Positions 30,955 through 41,401 of a stretch of 64,000 bases of DNA are shown here, piece by piece. The notes under the pieces are model-generated. The model was not told the origin of the DNA. It did no database searches and saw nothing but the letters and a program-made list of their open reading frames with translations. Numbering within the stretch: the first letter of the stretch is position 1; every line of letters begins with the position of its first letter. The stretch comes from a virus, in the IMG/VR virus record IMGVR_UViG_3300037475_000032, positions 62,001 through 126,000 of that record; one strand, given 5' to 3'. The position numbers were made by a program, and so were the translations under genes.

Positions 30955-31413
30955 ATGAGTAATCAGCCCATGCCGACCATCACGTCACCTGACATGGAGG
31001 TCGATTCCGGGGTAGTCAAGACGCAGAAGCAGTTTTCTGACAACCTCACCCAAGACCTTACGGACGAAGAGATCCAGAAGTGTCTCCGCATCATCGTCCC
31101 GATTAAGACCAAGTGGGAAGGGCGCTTCGTTGCCCGCTTCACCCACAACGACAATCCCAGCGAAAAAGAGATTCACAAGTTCTTGGACGAGTTCGAGGAC
31201 GAGATCAAGACGAGCCTCGCTGAGCAGGTTAACGTGCTCGCCACGGTCGATACCACACCTCTGCTCCTGGGTGAACCTCCCGAGATCGAGTTCATCGGTG
31301 TGCTACCAGGACACTCTATGAACAAGTACGGATTCGACCACGAGAAGAAGACCTGGGAGGTTACCAAGGCGGCGCAGCTTGGCGAAGACTTCCTTGGACA
31401 GAAGGACGCATAA
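30955..31413 (+). CDS. hypothetical protein, 152 aa
   Basis: Unrecognised acidic soluble protein upstream of the terminase, with helical KEIHKFLDEFEDEIKTSLAEQV and a beta segment PPEIEFIGVLPG. It is the first gene of the packaging/head cluster; a small-terminase or assembly role is possible but unproven. Confidence 0.65.
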   Translation: MSNQPMPTITSPDMEVDSGVVKTQKQFSDNLTQDLTDEEIQKCLRIIVPIKTKWEGRFVARFTHNDNPSEKEIHKFLDEFEDEIKTSLAEQVNVLATVDTTPLLLGEPPEIEFIGVLPGHSMNKYGFDHEKKTWEVTKAAQLGEDFLGQKDA

Positions 31414-31721
31414 TGCAGTTCGGGACACGAGTCAAGCTCACGAATAAGGCGATTCTCAAGGAGATCGAAAAGATAGCCGATGACGACCAGGATGTGGATA
31501 CGAAAGTCCTCTGGATCGTCTATGTCGCTTGTCTCCATAACCTAGAGGGCGTCATTGCCGGATTGTGGCCTGAGACGGACGTAGAGGCTCCTCCTGGCAT
31601 CCTGGAGATCGTCTGGGATACCTCTGACCCCGAGTGGCGAGAGTACTTGAACAAGCGAGACGAGGAGACGGGCTATCGCCCCTATGGCTGGTTCGAGGAC
31701 GAGCTAGAAGTCATCGAGTAG
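31413..31721 (+). CDS. hypothetical protein, 102 aa
   Basis: Acidic helical protein whose ATG overlaps the upstream TAA and whose stop directly precedes the terminase ATG. The position next to the large terminase is where small terminase subunits often lie, but no HTH is evident. Confidence 0.65.
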   Translation: MQFGTRVKLTNKAILKEIEKIADDDQDVDTKVLWIVYVACLHNLEGVIAGLWPETDVEAPPGILEIVWDTSDPEWREYLNKRDEETGYRPYGWFEDELEVIE

Positions 31722-33836
31722 ATGAGCCTCAACCTCCTCGATCAGGTAGAACAGACACTAGCGCCGACCAAGGTTGGCATAGTGGAGTTTGCCGAGTCTT
31801 CGGACTACTGCAACAAGCGTCTCTACCCCCGTCAGGCAACCCTTCTCAAGATCATCTTCTTGGAGGAGTTGACAGGGGCGGAGGAGGACGTTCTGGACTA
31901 CTGGATCGCCGGAGGCCGTAACGGTACTGAGATCACCATTTCACCCAACATCCGTGAGCGTATGCAGTACCTACGCGAAAACGGGTACTCGCACTTCCGC
32001 GAGGTTGATCTTGTGGGAGGCCGTCGTAGCTCCAAGGGATTCGTCACTGGACTCGCCATGGCTAAGGTCATGTGGGACTGCTTGCAGCTACAAGACCCAG
32101 GCGAGCACTACGGTATCGACCCCGAGAAGGATATCTACTTCTCATGCGTGGCTGGCTCGGAGCAGCAGGCCAAGGAGTTCCAGTACGCCGACCTTTCGAG
32201 CACGATTGAGACGTGTAGGGCCATGGAGCCCTACCTTGTGAAGTCGTTGGAGACCGAGATTCGAGTCGCCACGAGTACCGACCTTCGCAAGATCTCTCAA
32301 GCCAAGGCCCGAGGCAACCGCATCCAGAAGGATATCGCTCGCCTCAGGGGCAAGGCACTCGCCGCTAACGCCGGAACGCTTCGTGGATCAGCCACCATGG
32401 CTATCTGCATTGACGAGATGGCGCACATGATCCCCGGTGAGTCGAAGGCTGCCGCCGATCAGGTGTACAACGCTTCCGACCCGTCGCTTGACCAGTTCGG
32501 CCTTGACGGCATCATGTTCTGCAACTCGTCACCGTACACCAAGGTCGGGATGTTCTATGAGCGCTACCAGGCATCCCTCATTCCCTTCGACCCGAGCCGT
32601 CCGATTGACGAAGAGGTTGACCCGGAGGAAGGCGAGGTAGCCGCTAATGGCAACCCTCGAACCATGACTTTCCAGTACCCCTCATGGGCTCTATTCGAGG
32701 GCTACCAGTCGAGCAAACACGGCTTCAAGCGAGCCATCACCGTCTCCCCGGACTGGGACCCTGACGCCAAGACCGAGAGTGGCGAGTACGTCTGGAGTGA
32801 GCAAGACCAGAAGGCCATCCGTCAGGCCCGCTCCAAGGAGGCCGACAACCCCGAGACTTACAAGGTCGAGCGTAGGGGCAAGTTCGCTGAGGTAACGGAC
32901 GCCTTCCTCAACCCAACGATGGTGGATCGTATGTTCATGGGTACGCCGCACGAATGGGTCTACGAGACACCAGGCGATACGATCCCCAAGCTCCACTACA
33001 ACCCGCTACCGACCAACTGGGGACAGGGCGCTCTCAACACCTACCGCTACAAGTTCCACGTCGATCCATCGAGCACAACGGCTGGCTTCGGGTTTGCTAT
33101 TGGACACACGGAGATGTTCGACCGTTGGGATGGAGGGGTTGAGGAGCATGTCGTGTTCGACATCATCAAGCGCTGGAATCCCAAAGATTTCCCCGGAGGC
33201 GTCATCCGATGGGACCCGATCCTGGATGAAATCTTCTTCTACGCAGATCTTTTTAGACCGTTTGAGATCACCTTCGATCAGCACCAGTCGGCCGAGCCTA
33301 TTCAGCTACTCCAAGAGCGTTTGCAGGCTCGCAACATAGCCACGCGCGTTTACGAAAAGTTCGCCACCAATGAACTGAACTGGAAGCGTTGGGAGGTCTT
33401 CAAGACCGCCTTGTACCAGGGATTGGTCCATGGCCCATACGACACAGAGGATGCTCATTGGTGCGCTCAGGAGTTGAAGTTCTTGCAGCAGAACAGCACG
33501 AGCGGCAAGTTCCCTCGCGTCGATAGGCAGGAGATCGGCCCCGTCCAGACCAAGGATATGGCGGACTGCGTATCCGAGATCACCCATTCACTCATCGGGA
33601 ACCTGATGGTGAACCGCATGAGGGATCGCTTGTCGCAAGGTGCTCTGCTAGGTGGATCACCGGGCGGATACCGCATCGGTGGAGGCAATGGGCCGCCTGG
33701 AGGACCCGGACCTGTAGGCATCTCCGACTACTATTCGTCGCGCTCGAAGAAGGAGGCACGAGAGTACCAGAACCCATCTCGTGGGGTCGTGGGCGGAGGG
33801 CGCAACCGAATGGGCCGCAACAGGGCCAGATGGTAG
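31722..33836 (+). CDS. terL: terminase large subunit
   Basis: DNA-packaging motor. Walker A variant GGRRSSKG at residues 99-106, Walker B TMAICIDEMA with D231/E232. The C-terminal half has the nuclease fold start (FHVDPSSTTAGFGFAIGH) and FEITFDQHQSAEPIQLLQERL. The last 60 residues are Gly/Pro/Arg-rich and probably flexible. At 704 residues it is longer than most, mainly due to this tail. Confidence 0.9.
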   Translation: MSLNLLDQVEQTLAPTKVGIVEFAESSDYCNKRLYPRQATLLKIIFLEELTGAEEDVLDYWIAGGRNGTEITISPNIRERMQYLRENGYSHFREVDLVGGRRSSKGFVTGLAMAKVMWDCLQLQDPGEHYGIDPEKDIYFSCVAGSEQQAKEFQYADLSSTIETCRAMEPYLVKSLETEIRVATSTDLRKISQAKARGNRIQKDIARLRGKALAANAGTLRGSATMAICIDEMAHMIPGESKAAADQVYNASDPSLDQFGLDGIMFCNSSPYTKVGMFYERYQASLIPFDPSRPIDEEVDPEEGEVAANGNPRTMTFQYPSWALFEGYQSSKHGFKRAITVSPDWDPDAKTESGEYVWSEQDQKAIRQARSKEADNPETYKVERRGKFAEVTDAFLNPTMVDRMFMGTPHEWVYETPGDTIPKLHYNPLPTNWGQGALNTYRYKFHVDPSSTTAGFGFAIGHTEMFDRWDGGVEEHVVFDIIKRWNPKDFPGGVIRWDPILDEIFFYADLFRPFEITFDQHQSAEPIQLLQERLQARNIATRVYEKFATNELNWKRWEVFKTALYQGLVHGPYDTEDAHWCAQELKFLQQNSTSGKFPRVDRQEIGPVQTKDMADCVSEITHSLIGNLMVNRMRDRLSQGALLGGSPGGYRIGGGNGPPGGPGPVGISDYYSSRSKKEAREYQNPSRGVVGGGRNRMGRNRARW

Positions 33837-33885
33837 TCGCACCTACCTACCTTTATTCGCTGCTCAAACTTGGAAGTAACAGGTG

Positions 33886-34890
33886 ATGACCGATCTAGTT
33901 CCCACATTCGTCCGCAAGGAGGGCATGGTCTATGCCATCCTTGAGGATCGAGTGATCGCAAGCGGGAAGGACTTCAACAAGGTGGAGAAGTCCGCCGTTG
34001 AGTATCTTGATGGACTCAAGACAACCCGCGCAGATCAGGAGAAGGAGAGCCGCCAGAAGGCTGCTACTCACATCGTTACCCCGAACGGGCTCAAGGGCGA
34101 GATCCTTGGGCGCACTGAGGGTATGTGGGGAGAGAAGGAGATCACGGTTCGCTTCGAGAACGGACGCATCGCCAAGTTCCAGGCACATGGCGGCAACGAC
34201 GACCAGATCCAGTACACAACTGAGGCCGCCGACGCACCGTCCAACCCAATCGAGGCGCTACAGCAGGAGCTTGATGCAGACTTCGGGCGCGACAAGGCTG
34301 CCCTTACCTCTCGCGTCGCTTCGCTCGACTCCATCATCTCAGAGGTCTCAAATCATCTCAGAGTCGGAGCCTCCTACACGGATGAGCAAGCTCTCTCGAA
34401 GATCGCTCTACAGGCTGAGCACGAGAAGGGTGAGGTTAACGACGCACTTGCTTACTTGGAGCAGGTTGACGCCGAGAACCTTGGCTACACACCTCCGGTC
34501 CACTCGGCTGTTGAGCAGGCAGAACTTGGACGTGCCAAGGGCGATAGCTGGCTTGACCATACGGTCCAGGCCATGATCGATGAGAGCGCAGGCATCGACT
34601 ACGACAAGATGCTTCGTGAGGAGCCGGGTCAGTTCGTCGCCAGTCTCGAAACAGGCACACTTGCCTCGCAGGGCGTCGTCAGCGAGCTTGCTCACTCACA
34701 CGTCATTGCCAAGACAGCTTCCTTCACAGGTGAGAATGTTGAGTCCTACCGTGATCTCTACGTCGCCGCCGTGGAGCAGGCCCGCAGAGCGGAGCTAGCG
34801 TCCCGTCAAGAGACAGCGAGGAAGGAGGCATCGGTGCAGGAGGATGACCTATCTGGCATCCCCGATGATGTCCTCTTCATGGGAAGGTAG
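33886..34890 (+). CDS. hypothetical structural-module protein, 334 aa
   Basis: Between terminase and portal. N-terminal beta region (FVRKEGMVYAILEDRVIAS), KGEILGRTEGMWGEKEITVRFENGRIAKF like a small barrel, then helical acidic segments. ATG at 33886, coupled to an adjacent GTG. Possibly a head or neck component. Confidence 0.65.
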   Translation: MTDLVPTFVRKEGMVYAILEDRVIASGKDFNKVEKSAVEYLDGLKTTRADQEKESRQKAATHIVTPNGLKGEILGRTEGMWGEKEITVRFENGRIAKFQAHGGNDDQIQYTTEAADAPSNPIEALQQELDADFGRDKAALTSRVASLDSIISEVSNHLRVGASYTDEQALSKIALQAEHEKGEVNDALAYLEQVDAENLGYTPPVHSAVEQAELGRAKGDSWLDHTVQAMIDESAGIDYDKMLREEPGQFVASLETGTLASQGVVSELAHSHVIAKTASFTGENVESYRDLYVAAVEQARRAELASRQETARKEASVQEDDLSGIPDDVLFMGR

Positions 34891-34893
34891 AGC

Positions 34894-36933
34894 ATGAGCG
34901 ACTTTGGTGGAGTATTCGAGGTTCTTGCATCAGACGACTCACAGGCTCGTCTTGCATCCCGCAGAGCCCTCGTCCTTTCAGAATCACGCATCAACGAGCG
35001 TCTAGGCAGCTTCCTTGGCTCATCCAAGACCGCAGACGAGTTCGACGCTCGTCTCTCCTACGTCGAGGATGACTTCAAGGGGATCATTGCTGTAGCGTGT
35101 GAGGAGGTCGGCCACGGCAACGCCGAGGCCATCTACGCATCCCTCAAGGCTCATTACCGCCCAGCGGTACAAACTCGTACCGCTTCCGTGGTACACGAGG
35201 CCCGCAAGCCCAAGATGTGCCCGTACCACTCGGAGGTCGTGGACATCTCGCTTAGCGCCGGAGACCCGAAGGCCGGTTACGATGTCATGCAGTCACACGC
35301 ATGGGGCGGCAACCACTGCCAGGGTGACTGGGAGGGCAAGTGCAACTTCAAGCGCGAGATGGTCACTCAGTCATTCTGGGATGACCGCCAGAAGGCTCTT
35401 GATGACCAGAAGGCTGAGCGTCTACAGGCACAGCCCGATAACCCGGTCCCTGAGGGCGTTGATACGCCAACCGAGGACATCACCCCTTCCGAGTCCACGG
35501 AGCCTATTGGAGACGCCGGAGAGGGCTCTGATAGCAACGTTGTTGAGTTCCCCTCACCAGTGGATGGCGCACCCGACATCGAGGTGCCTATCGCTGTTGC
35601 TGCCTCCGTCCAGGATTGGCAGCGTCACGCAGGACTCATCAAGATGGCACTCACCCGCAAGGACTACAACCTGCTTGCCGGTGCCATCAAGAGTGCCCCC
35701 ATCAATAACCACGCCGAGGTTGCGGGGCACTTTGCCGATCATCTAGCCGACACCAACGAGCGCTTTGATCGTGACCGTTTCGTCAACGCCGCAACGCCTG
35801 AAAGCAGCGGAGAAAGCGGGGTCGAGTCCAAGGTGGCTGATGCCGCTCCTTCCCAGGAGAGCTTTCCGTGCCAGCAGTGCGGAACGACCGTAAGAGGCTT
35901 CCACGGGCAGGGAAACGGTGAGTGCCCTAACTGCGGCACCGCTCACCTCACAAACGGGCAGCGTGCCTCTAAGGACTACAACCCGTCTGACCAAAGCGAC
36001 GACTCCAACAAGAGCGTTCCATGCCCCGAGTGCGGAGGCGACGGCAAGACCAATGGCGGGAAGAAGTGCCCCCGCTGCAAGGGTCAGGGCCACGTCAACG
36101 ACTGGGGACCTAGCACCCTAGACGCCGTTAGCAGCCACACGGCTGTCATTGCCGGTGACAAGAAGTGGATACAGAAAGCCGTCAAGAAGCCGGGCGAGCT
36201 TCACAAGGATCTAGGCGTTCCTGAGGGAGAGAAGATTCCCGAGGAGAAGCTAGAGGAGGCCGAGCACAGTGACGACCCTAAGGTTCGTGAGCGTGCTCAG
36301 TTTGCCGAGAACGTCAAGGGCCTTGGAAAGGGCAAGAAGTCAGCGCTTGTTGAGCCAGCTAGTGGCAGCGGTGAGGATAATCTTACCGCGCATGAGCGCC
36401 AGTTGATTCAGGAAGGAAGGGCCAAGATCGGTCCAAATGGCATCTTCCAGTTGATAAACCCGGACATGCACACCCCTCCCGGCAAAGAGGCAAAGGTAGC
36501 TGATAACGGTAGCGGGAATACTGGCCTTGGTGGTCCTGAGCCTAAGATGGACAAGGCGCTCTGGACGCCCAAGAACGTTAAGAAGATCGAGGTCCCGAGC
36601 GACGAACATCCTACCAAGGAGAAGGACCCCATCCAGCCTATCAAGGCGGTTAACGATGATCCGCTTGAGGAGATCGGGGAGAAGACAACTGAGCGCGTGG
36701 ACCTGCCAGAGGCAGGCATCAACCTCGATGACTCTGGTTTCGCAGGCAACAACCAGGAGCAGGCACCCGGCACTAAGACGTGGACGGGCACCGATGGACT
36801 GGCCGATCCTGTTACCACACAGGCTTTCGCTAAGGCCGACGACGTAGACATTAACCCGCTTCGTCCGCTTCTCAATGACGGTATTGCCGGATTTGTTCCA
36901 GCATCGGTCATTGATCGTGTTACAGTAAGTTAG
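34894..36933 (+). CDS. large protein with DnaJ-like zinc motifs, 679 aa
   Basis: Contains two zinc ribbons of CxxC type: CQQCGTTVRGF...CPNCG at about 328-350 and CPECGGDGKTNGGKKCPRCKGQG at about 375-398, the latter in the CxxCxGxG style of DnaJ. The rest is acidic and low-complexity with PxxP linkers. It lies in the head cluster before the portal; similar proteins may be capsid-associated or assembly factors. No protease or MuF motif seen. Confidence 0.6.
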   Translation: MSDFGGVFEVLASDDSQARLASRRALVLSESRINERLGSFLGSSKTADEFDARLSYVEDDFKGIIAVACEEVGHGNAEAIYASLKAHYRPAVQTRTASVVHEARKPKMCPYHSEVVDISLSAGDPKAGYDVMQSHAWGGNHCQGDWEGKCNFKREMVTQSFWDDRQKALDDQKAERLQAQPDNPVPEGVDTPTEDITPSESTEPIGDAGEGSDSNVVEFPSPVDGAPDIEVPIAVAASVQDWQRHAGLIKMALTRKDYNLLAGAIKSAPINNHAEVAGHFADHLADTNERFDRDRFVNAATPESSGESGVESKVADAAPSQESFPCQQCGTTVRGFHGQGNGECPNCGTAHLTNGQRASKDYNPSDQSDDSNKSVPCPECGGDGKTNGGKKCPRCKGQGHVNDWGPSTLDAVSSHTAVIAGDKKWIQKAVKKPGELHKDLGVPEGEKIPEEKLEEAEHSDDPKVRERAQFAENVKGLGKGKKSALVEPASGSGEDNLTAHERQLIQEGRAKIGPNGIFQLINPDMHTPPGKEAKVADNGSGNTGLGGPEPKMDKALWTPKNVKKIEVPSDEHPTKEKDPIQPIKAVNDDPLEEIGEKTTERVDLPEAGINLDDSGFAGNNQEQAPGTKTWTGTDGLADPVTTQAFAKADDVDINPLRPLLNDGIAGFVPASVIDRVTVS

Positions 36934-36969
36934 GTATGGCTCCTAGCTGGGAGCAATCAAGGAGAGTAG

Positions 36970-37236
36970 ATGAGCAGAGTTACCGATCTGATCCATCCAG
37001 ACGACATCCGCAACGGGCGTGTACGACCGCCCAATCACATTGCGAACGTCGTCCTTACTCGTTCACCCGCAAACGAGTACAACTACCTCAAGGAAAACTT
37101 CCCTGAGATCATTCCCTTCGTTGCCGAAGGTGAGGATATTCCACAGGATGTCGTGGAGGCCATGCTAGCCCGCCTTGAGGGCGATGAAAAGGACAACAAA
37201 GCCGCTTCAACCCAGTCAGTAAGTAGTGATGGCTAG
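36970..37236 (+). CDS. hypothetical protein, 88 aa
   Basis: AGGAGAG precedes the ATG. Contains VRPPNHIANVVLTRSPANEYNYLKENFPEII. The end overlaps the portal start by 8 bases. Function unknown. Confidence 0.65.
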   Translation: MSRVTDLIHPDDIRNGRVRPPNHIANVVLTRSPANEYNYLKENFPEIIPFVAEGEDIPQDVVEAMLARLEGDEKDNKAASTQSVSSDG

Positions 37237-39835
37237 CTCAAGCTCACGACTAGACGCAGATCTCGCAAGGCTACGCCGCAACGGTCTAGTTTACACGCGC
37301 CATCCAGCCCGTGCGTCAAGCACGTACGAGGGTGCCGTCAAGGCATCACGCGACATGCACGAAGCCGCAGGTACGGATCTGCGCAACATGTCTATGCGCC
37401 TTGGCCGTCCGATCACGGAGGCTAACTACGACTCTCCTGAGGTGCAGCGCATCATGGGTGAGAACAACGCTCTCACTCAGGCGATGGGAAGCAAGCGCAT
37501 CGCCTACAAGAAGATGCAGCGTCAGTCGTCCTTGGCTCCGTCGTCACCGATGGGCGGCGATGTCTACAATGCCATCCCTCGCTTCTACGACCCGCTTGAG
37601 TACTGGGACCTAGCAGGTATCCCCTGGAACGTCGCGGACGAGGGACATCGCCACAAGCTCCATAAGTGGATGCGTCTCTACTACGCGACCCACTACCTTG
37701 TCCCAATCCTCATCGACATCTTTACCCGCTTCCCCCTCGTCGGGATGGAACTTGAGTGCAAGGACCCGAAGCTCAAGGAGATCTACGAGAACATCTTCCT
37801 CGACAACCTCAACTACGAAGACTTCCTCGTTGCCCTTGGGCGCGAGTTCTGGCTTTGTGGTGAGGCTTTCCCACTCGGCTCCTTTGACGAGGATTTGGGT
37901 GTCTGGGAGCACGAGGAGCTTATCAACCCCGAGGACGTTGTAATCAACAACTTTCCGCTGCTCAACACGCAGCAGTTGAAGATCGTCCCGCCCGACTATC
38001 TCCGCCGCATCGCTCAGACTAAGAGCCCTGCTCGTGAGTGGTACATGCTGCAAGAGAACTACGAGGAGTTGATCCCGTACCTTCTCAAGGGCGAGCACAT
38101 CCCGATCTCGCCAGTCATGTTCCGACAGGTCGGCAACAAGCTCAATCACTGGGACGACCACGGCACGCCGATTCTCCTTCGCGGTCTCCGCACGCTTCTC
38201 CACGAGGAGAAGCTACTAGCATCCCAGGACGCCATTGCCGAGCGTCTGTACAGCCCCTTCTTGCTCGCCAAGCTCGGCATCATGGACATGGGAGACGGGC
38301 TCCCGCCGTGGCTTCCCGGACCTGACGAGCTTGAGTCCGTACGTGACGATTTGGACATCGCTCTGTCGAGTGACTTCCGCGTCATGGTTCACCACTTCGG
38401 CCTTGACCTTACCTCCGTATTCGGGCGCGAGCAGATGCCTCGACTGGGAGACGATTTCGACCGCATCGAACGTCGTCTCATGCAGGTGTTTGGCGTTAAC
38501 CCCTCTCTGCTCTCGGCAGGCACCAACTCACAGCCCTATGCTAGCTCGGCGCTACAAGCCGAGTTCATGAACCAGATCCTTCGCACGTTCCAGAAGATGC
38601 TCAAGTTGCACTTTAAGGAACGTGCTCTTATCGTGGCCGAGGCACAGGGCCACCAGGAATACGAGCGCAAGGGTCAGACGCGCATCCCGGTCTTCGAGCG
38701 CATCGTTGTGTTCGATGAGGAAGGCAATAAGCAGATCAAGGAGGTTCCGAAGCTGCTTGTACCCGATCTCAAGTTTGCCACATTCGATCTTCGTGACGAG
38801 GCCACAGAGCGTCAGTTCCTCCAGTCACTACGCGGACTCGGAGTCCCGATTCCTGACGACAAGCTCATGGTCGGCATCGACTGGAAGATGAAGGATGTCA
38901 TCGAAGACTACAACCAGGAGCTTAAGACCAAGACCATCGCACAGCAGCGAGCCAAGATGGAGACCTACATTGCACTCACGGTGCAGGGTCTTCCGGTGCC
39001 GCTCGACTTGAAGGCAGAGTGCGAGTCCGTCCTTGTCCACGGCGCAGGAGCCGGTGGAGGTGCCCCACAGGGCGCTATGGAAGGCGGAGGCGGCATGGGC
39101 GGAGCACCGCCCCCAGGCGGAGGGGGAGCAGCCCCAGGAGGACCCCCTGGAGGCCCAGGAGGCGGTCCTGGGGGCTCACCTATCGTTATGCCTGGCGCAC
39201 CCCCTGGATTGGGCGGAGGACCCGGTACGGTGCCTCCAGGCGGAGGACCGCCCCCAATCACAGGTATGCAGCCTGGACCGGCTGGCACAGTACCACAAGT
39301 CTCGAACGAGAGACGACCAGGACTTACCTACAACACGAGCACATCTCGTGAGCGATTTGCTCCCAAGGAGGGAACAGCGCTTGCGGAGTTCATGGGCGAG
39401 CACCCGGACTTGGGTGTCCCGTTCACTGACTACGTGACCGACCATAACTCATCCGACCGTGATGCTGGAGAGATCGATCAGCTTGACCGTGACGAGATCG
39501 AGAGACTTCACTCGGAGTGGCCGGAGCACGCAGGCACCTACGCTCAGAGGGTTGCAGGTGAGATTGCGCAAAGAGTTTCCGCACTTGTAGAGGCAGAGAC
39601 AAGTGAAGCTGCTATAGTCGCCGACGAGGAGACAGACGATGGTGAATTCGTTCTTGGTGGTAACCAGGAACTAACAAAGGATGCAAGCGGTAATGAGATC
39701 ATCGTGGAGTCACCTCACAAGCGTCGAGTGAAGATCGAGGCAGAGTCGAAGAAGCGCTACTCAATAGTAGATCCACTAGCCCCTGAACTAGAAGAGGAAA
39801 CCGACAGTGAATCAGAATCAAAGCCTGCTAGATAA
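37229..39835 (+). CDS. portal protein
   Basis: 868 residues forming the DNA-entry dodecamer of the capsid, by inference. Supporting features: the FYDPLEYWDLAGIPWNV start of the body, IDIFTRFPLVGMELE, a QVFGVNPSLLSAGTNSQPYASSALQAEFM stretch that is the portal-type Asn/Gln segment, and its place after the terminase. The region about 607-700 is a Gly/Pro-rich low-complexity linker, and the C-terminal 160 residues form a separate charged extension with no portal counterpart. The ATG at 37229 follows a GTG three bases earlier. Confidence 0.8.
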   Translation: MASSSSRLDADLARLRRNGLVYTRHPARASSTYEGAVKASRDMHEAAGTDLRNMSMRLGRPITEANYDSPEVQRIMGENNALTQAMGSKRIAYKKMQRQSSLAPSSPMGGDVYNAIPRFYDPLEYWDLAGIPWNVADEGHRHKLHKWMRLYYATHYLVPILIDIFTRFPLVGMELECKDPKLKEIYENIFLDNLNYEDFLVALGREFWLCGEAFPLGSFDEDLGVWEHEELINPEDVVINNFPLLNTQQLKIVPPDYLRRIAQTKSPAREWYMLQENYEELIPYLLKGEHIPISPVMFRQVGNKLNHWDDHGTPILLRGLRTLLHEEKLLASQDAIAERLYSPFLLAKLGIMDMGDGLPPWLPGPDELESVRDDLDIALSSDFRVMVHHFGLDLTSVFGREQMPRLGDDFDRIERRLMQVFGVNPSLLSAGTNSQPYASSALQAEFMNQILRTFQKMLKLHFKERALIVAEAQGHQEYERKGQTRIPVFERIVVFDEEGNKQIKEVPKLLVPDLKFATFDLRDEATERQFLQSLRGLGVPIPDDKLMVGIDWKMKDVIEDYNQELKTKTIAQQRAKMETYIALTVQGLPVPLDLKAECESVLVHGAGAGGGAPQGAMEGGGGMGGAPPPGGGGAAPGGPPGGPGGGPGGSPIVMPGAPPGLGGGPGTVPPGGGPPPITGMQPGPAGTVPQVSNERRPGLTYNTSTSRERFAPKEGTALAEFMGEHPDLGVPFTDYVTDHNSSDRDAGEIDQLDRDEIERLHSEWPEHAGTYAQRVAGEIAQRVSALVEAETSEAAIVADEETDDGEFVLGGNQELTKDASGNEIIVESPHKRRVKIEAESKKRYSIVDPLAPELEEETDSESESKPAR

Positions 39836-41120
39836 CGAGCCGATCTTCACCTTCGTCAAGGAGCAGATCGAGAATGGTGAAACCAACGTTTCGACTGCAA
39901 AGGCCGTCGAAGAGACCTTCGATTTTCCCACAACTGACGACTCGATCCGACGCTTCCGTGCTCGCCACGGTCTAGGGATTCCGACGAAGGACAAGGCAGG
40001 TGTGAAGGTAGAAGGGGACGAGGCGGTTGTTACTACACCAGCACGTCCCTACCCTCACATGGATGACCCGGACACCATGCTCCGTGAGCGTGGCCTTGAC
40101 CCGGAGAAGTGGAGCATCGAGGGCGCGACCGTTAACGAGTGGGATGGGCCGCAGTCGGGAGGTACGACCGTTACCTACCACCAGGCCAAGCTAGTACTCA
40201 AGCGCAAGAAGCCTGAGTGCAGCGTTCTTCCGGCACGCTCAGAGGGATGGGTTGCGCCTAAGCGTACCCCACGCGATCCGGGCAAGCCGCAGTTGATCGT
40301 CGTCACGGGCGACCAGCAGGCACCCTTCCATGACGAGGCCCTACACGCGGCCTTCTGCTCGTGGCTCGCTGAGAACCAGCCCGACCAGGGCGTCTTGCTC
40401 GGAGACACCATTGACCTGCCCGATATCTCCCGTCACCGTCTTGACCCCGAGAACACCGCCATCGTCAACGAGTGCATCCAGTCGGGATACGATGTCATCC
40501 GTGACTACGTGACATCCTCTGCGGATACCGAGTGGCAGATGCTTGAAGGTAACCACGACGAGCGCCTACGCAACATCCTTCTCGACAAGCCGAGTGTGCG
40601 TCCCCTCTACGGGGTCAAGCAGGCTGATACGGCTGAGGAAGACGGCGTACCCGTCCTTGCTGTGCCTCACTTGCTCCGCTTGGACGAGCTTGGAGTGAAG
40701 CACGTTAGCCCGCAAGGAGCTTACGACCTTGGACAGATTAACCTTGGGAACAAGCTCGCAGTACGACACGGCTGGATCGCCCGTCAGGGCAGCGGGGTAT
40801 CGGCGCTGGCAACCCTGGAGCACTTGGGGTACAGTGTCATCGTCGGCCACACTCATCGTCAGTCGATCATCTACAAGACGACTCACGACATCGACGGTGC
40901 AATCACGACCCTCACCGCTGCCGAAGCAGGGTGCATGTGTCGAGTCAACCAACAGCCGAATTCGGATGGTCGCAAGTGGCCGAACTTCACTCCGTTGCCT
41001 GATTGGCAGCAGGGATTCTCCACCGTGACTCTTCACCCGAATGGCTTCTTCCGAATCGAGAACGCAACCTTTGTAAATGGATCGCTCCTTTGGCGCGATC
41101 AGTGCTACACCGCCCGATAG
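39807..41120 (+). CDS. metallophosphoesterase with N-terminal HTH-like module
   Basis: Calcineurin-like phosphoesterase core: VTGDQQAPFHD (D169, H175), VLLGDTIDL (D200), LEGNHDERL (N249, H250), and VGHTHRQS near the end. Residues 1-56 form a separate small domain (FVKEQIENGETNVSTAKAVE, DSIRRFRARHG) also present at the N-terminus of the rIIB-like gene at 63390. The GTG start has GAGGAAA upstream, inside the portal gene. Substrate could be DNA ends or cyclic nucleotides; the family is broad. Confidence 0.83.
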   Translation: MNQNQSLLDNEPIFTFVKEQIENGETNVSTAKAVEETFDFPTTDDSIRRFRARHGLGIPTKDKAGVKVEGDEAVVTTPARPYPHMDDPDTMLRERGLDPEKWSIEGATVNEWDGPQSGGTTVTYHQAKLVLKRKKPECSVLPARSEGWVAPKRTPRDPGKPQLIVVTGDQQAPFHDEALHAAFCSWLAENQPDQGVLLGDTIDLPDISRHRLDPENTAIVNECIQSGYDVIRDYVTSSADTEWQMLEGNHDERLRNILLDKPSVRPLYGVKQADTAEEDGVPVLAVPHLLRLDELGVKHVSPQGAYDLGQINLGNKLAVRHGWIARQGSGVSALATLEHLGYSVIVGHTHRQSIIYKTTHDIDGAITTLTAAEAGCMCRVNQQPNSDGRKWPNFTPLPDWQQGFSTVTLHPNGFFRIENATFVNGSLLWRDQCYTAR

Positions 41121-41129
41121 GAGGGTGAC

Positions 41130-41327
41130 ATGGAAGACAAATCAACCAAGCCAAAGAAGCGTCGTCGCAATCAGCAGACGTATCGACACAAGACGAACGC
41201 TGTACATGTGACCCTCTATGACCCGCACGGGGAGACTGTGCCTGCTACCGTCAGGCACAAGGCTGAACAGGCAATCCTCGACATCGCCCTATCCAACAAC
41301 CTTCTCATCAACATCGCCACAACGTAG
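41130..41327 (+). CDS. small basic protein, 65 aa
   Basis: N-terminal Lys/Arg-rich tract (KPKKRRRNQQTYRHKT) followed by a short beta/helix part. ATG preceded by GAGGGTG. Possibly nucleic-acid binding. No family recognised. Confidence 0.6.
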   Translation: MEDKSTKPKKRRRNQQTYRHKTNAVHVTLYDPHGETVPATVRHKAEQAILDIALSNNLLINIATT

Positions 41328-41401
41328 TCAAGTGACCCGTACAGAGAAATGGTTGGATCGCCTTGGTGCGGTCCTCCGTTTCATACTCAGGAAGTGAAGT
41401 C

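Noticed and set aside
41332-41397. GTG-started 21-residue frame before the zinc-knuckle gene
   Set aside because: Too short, no ribosome site; nothing to support it.
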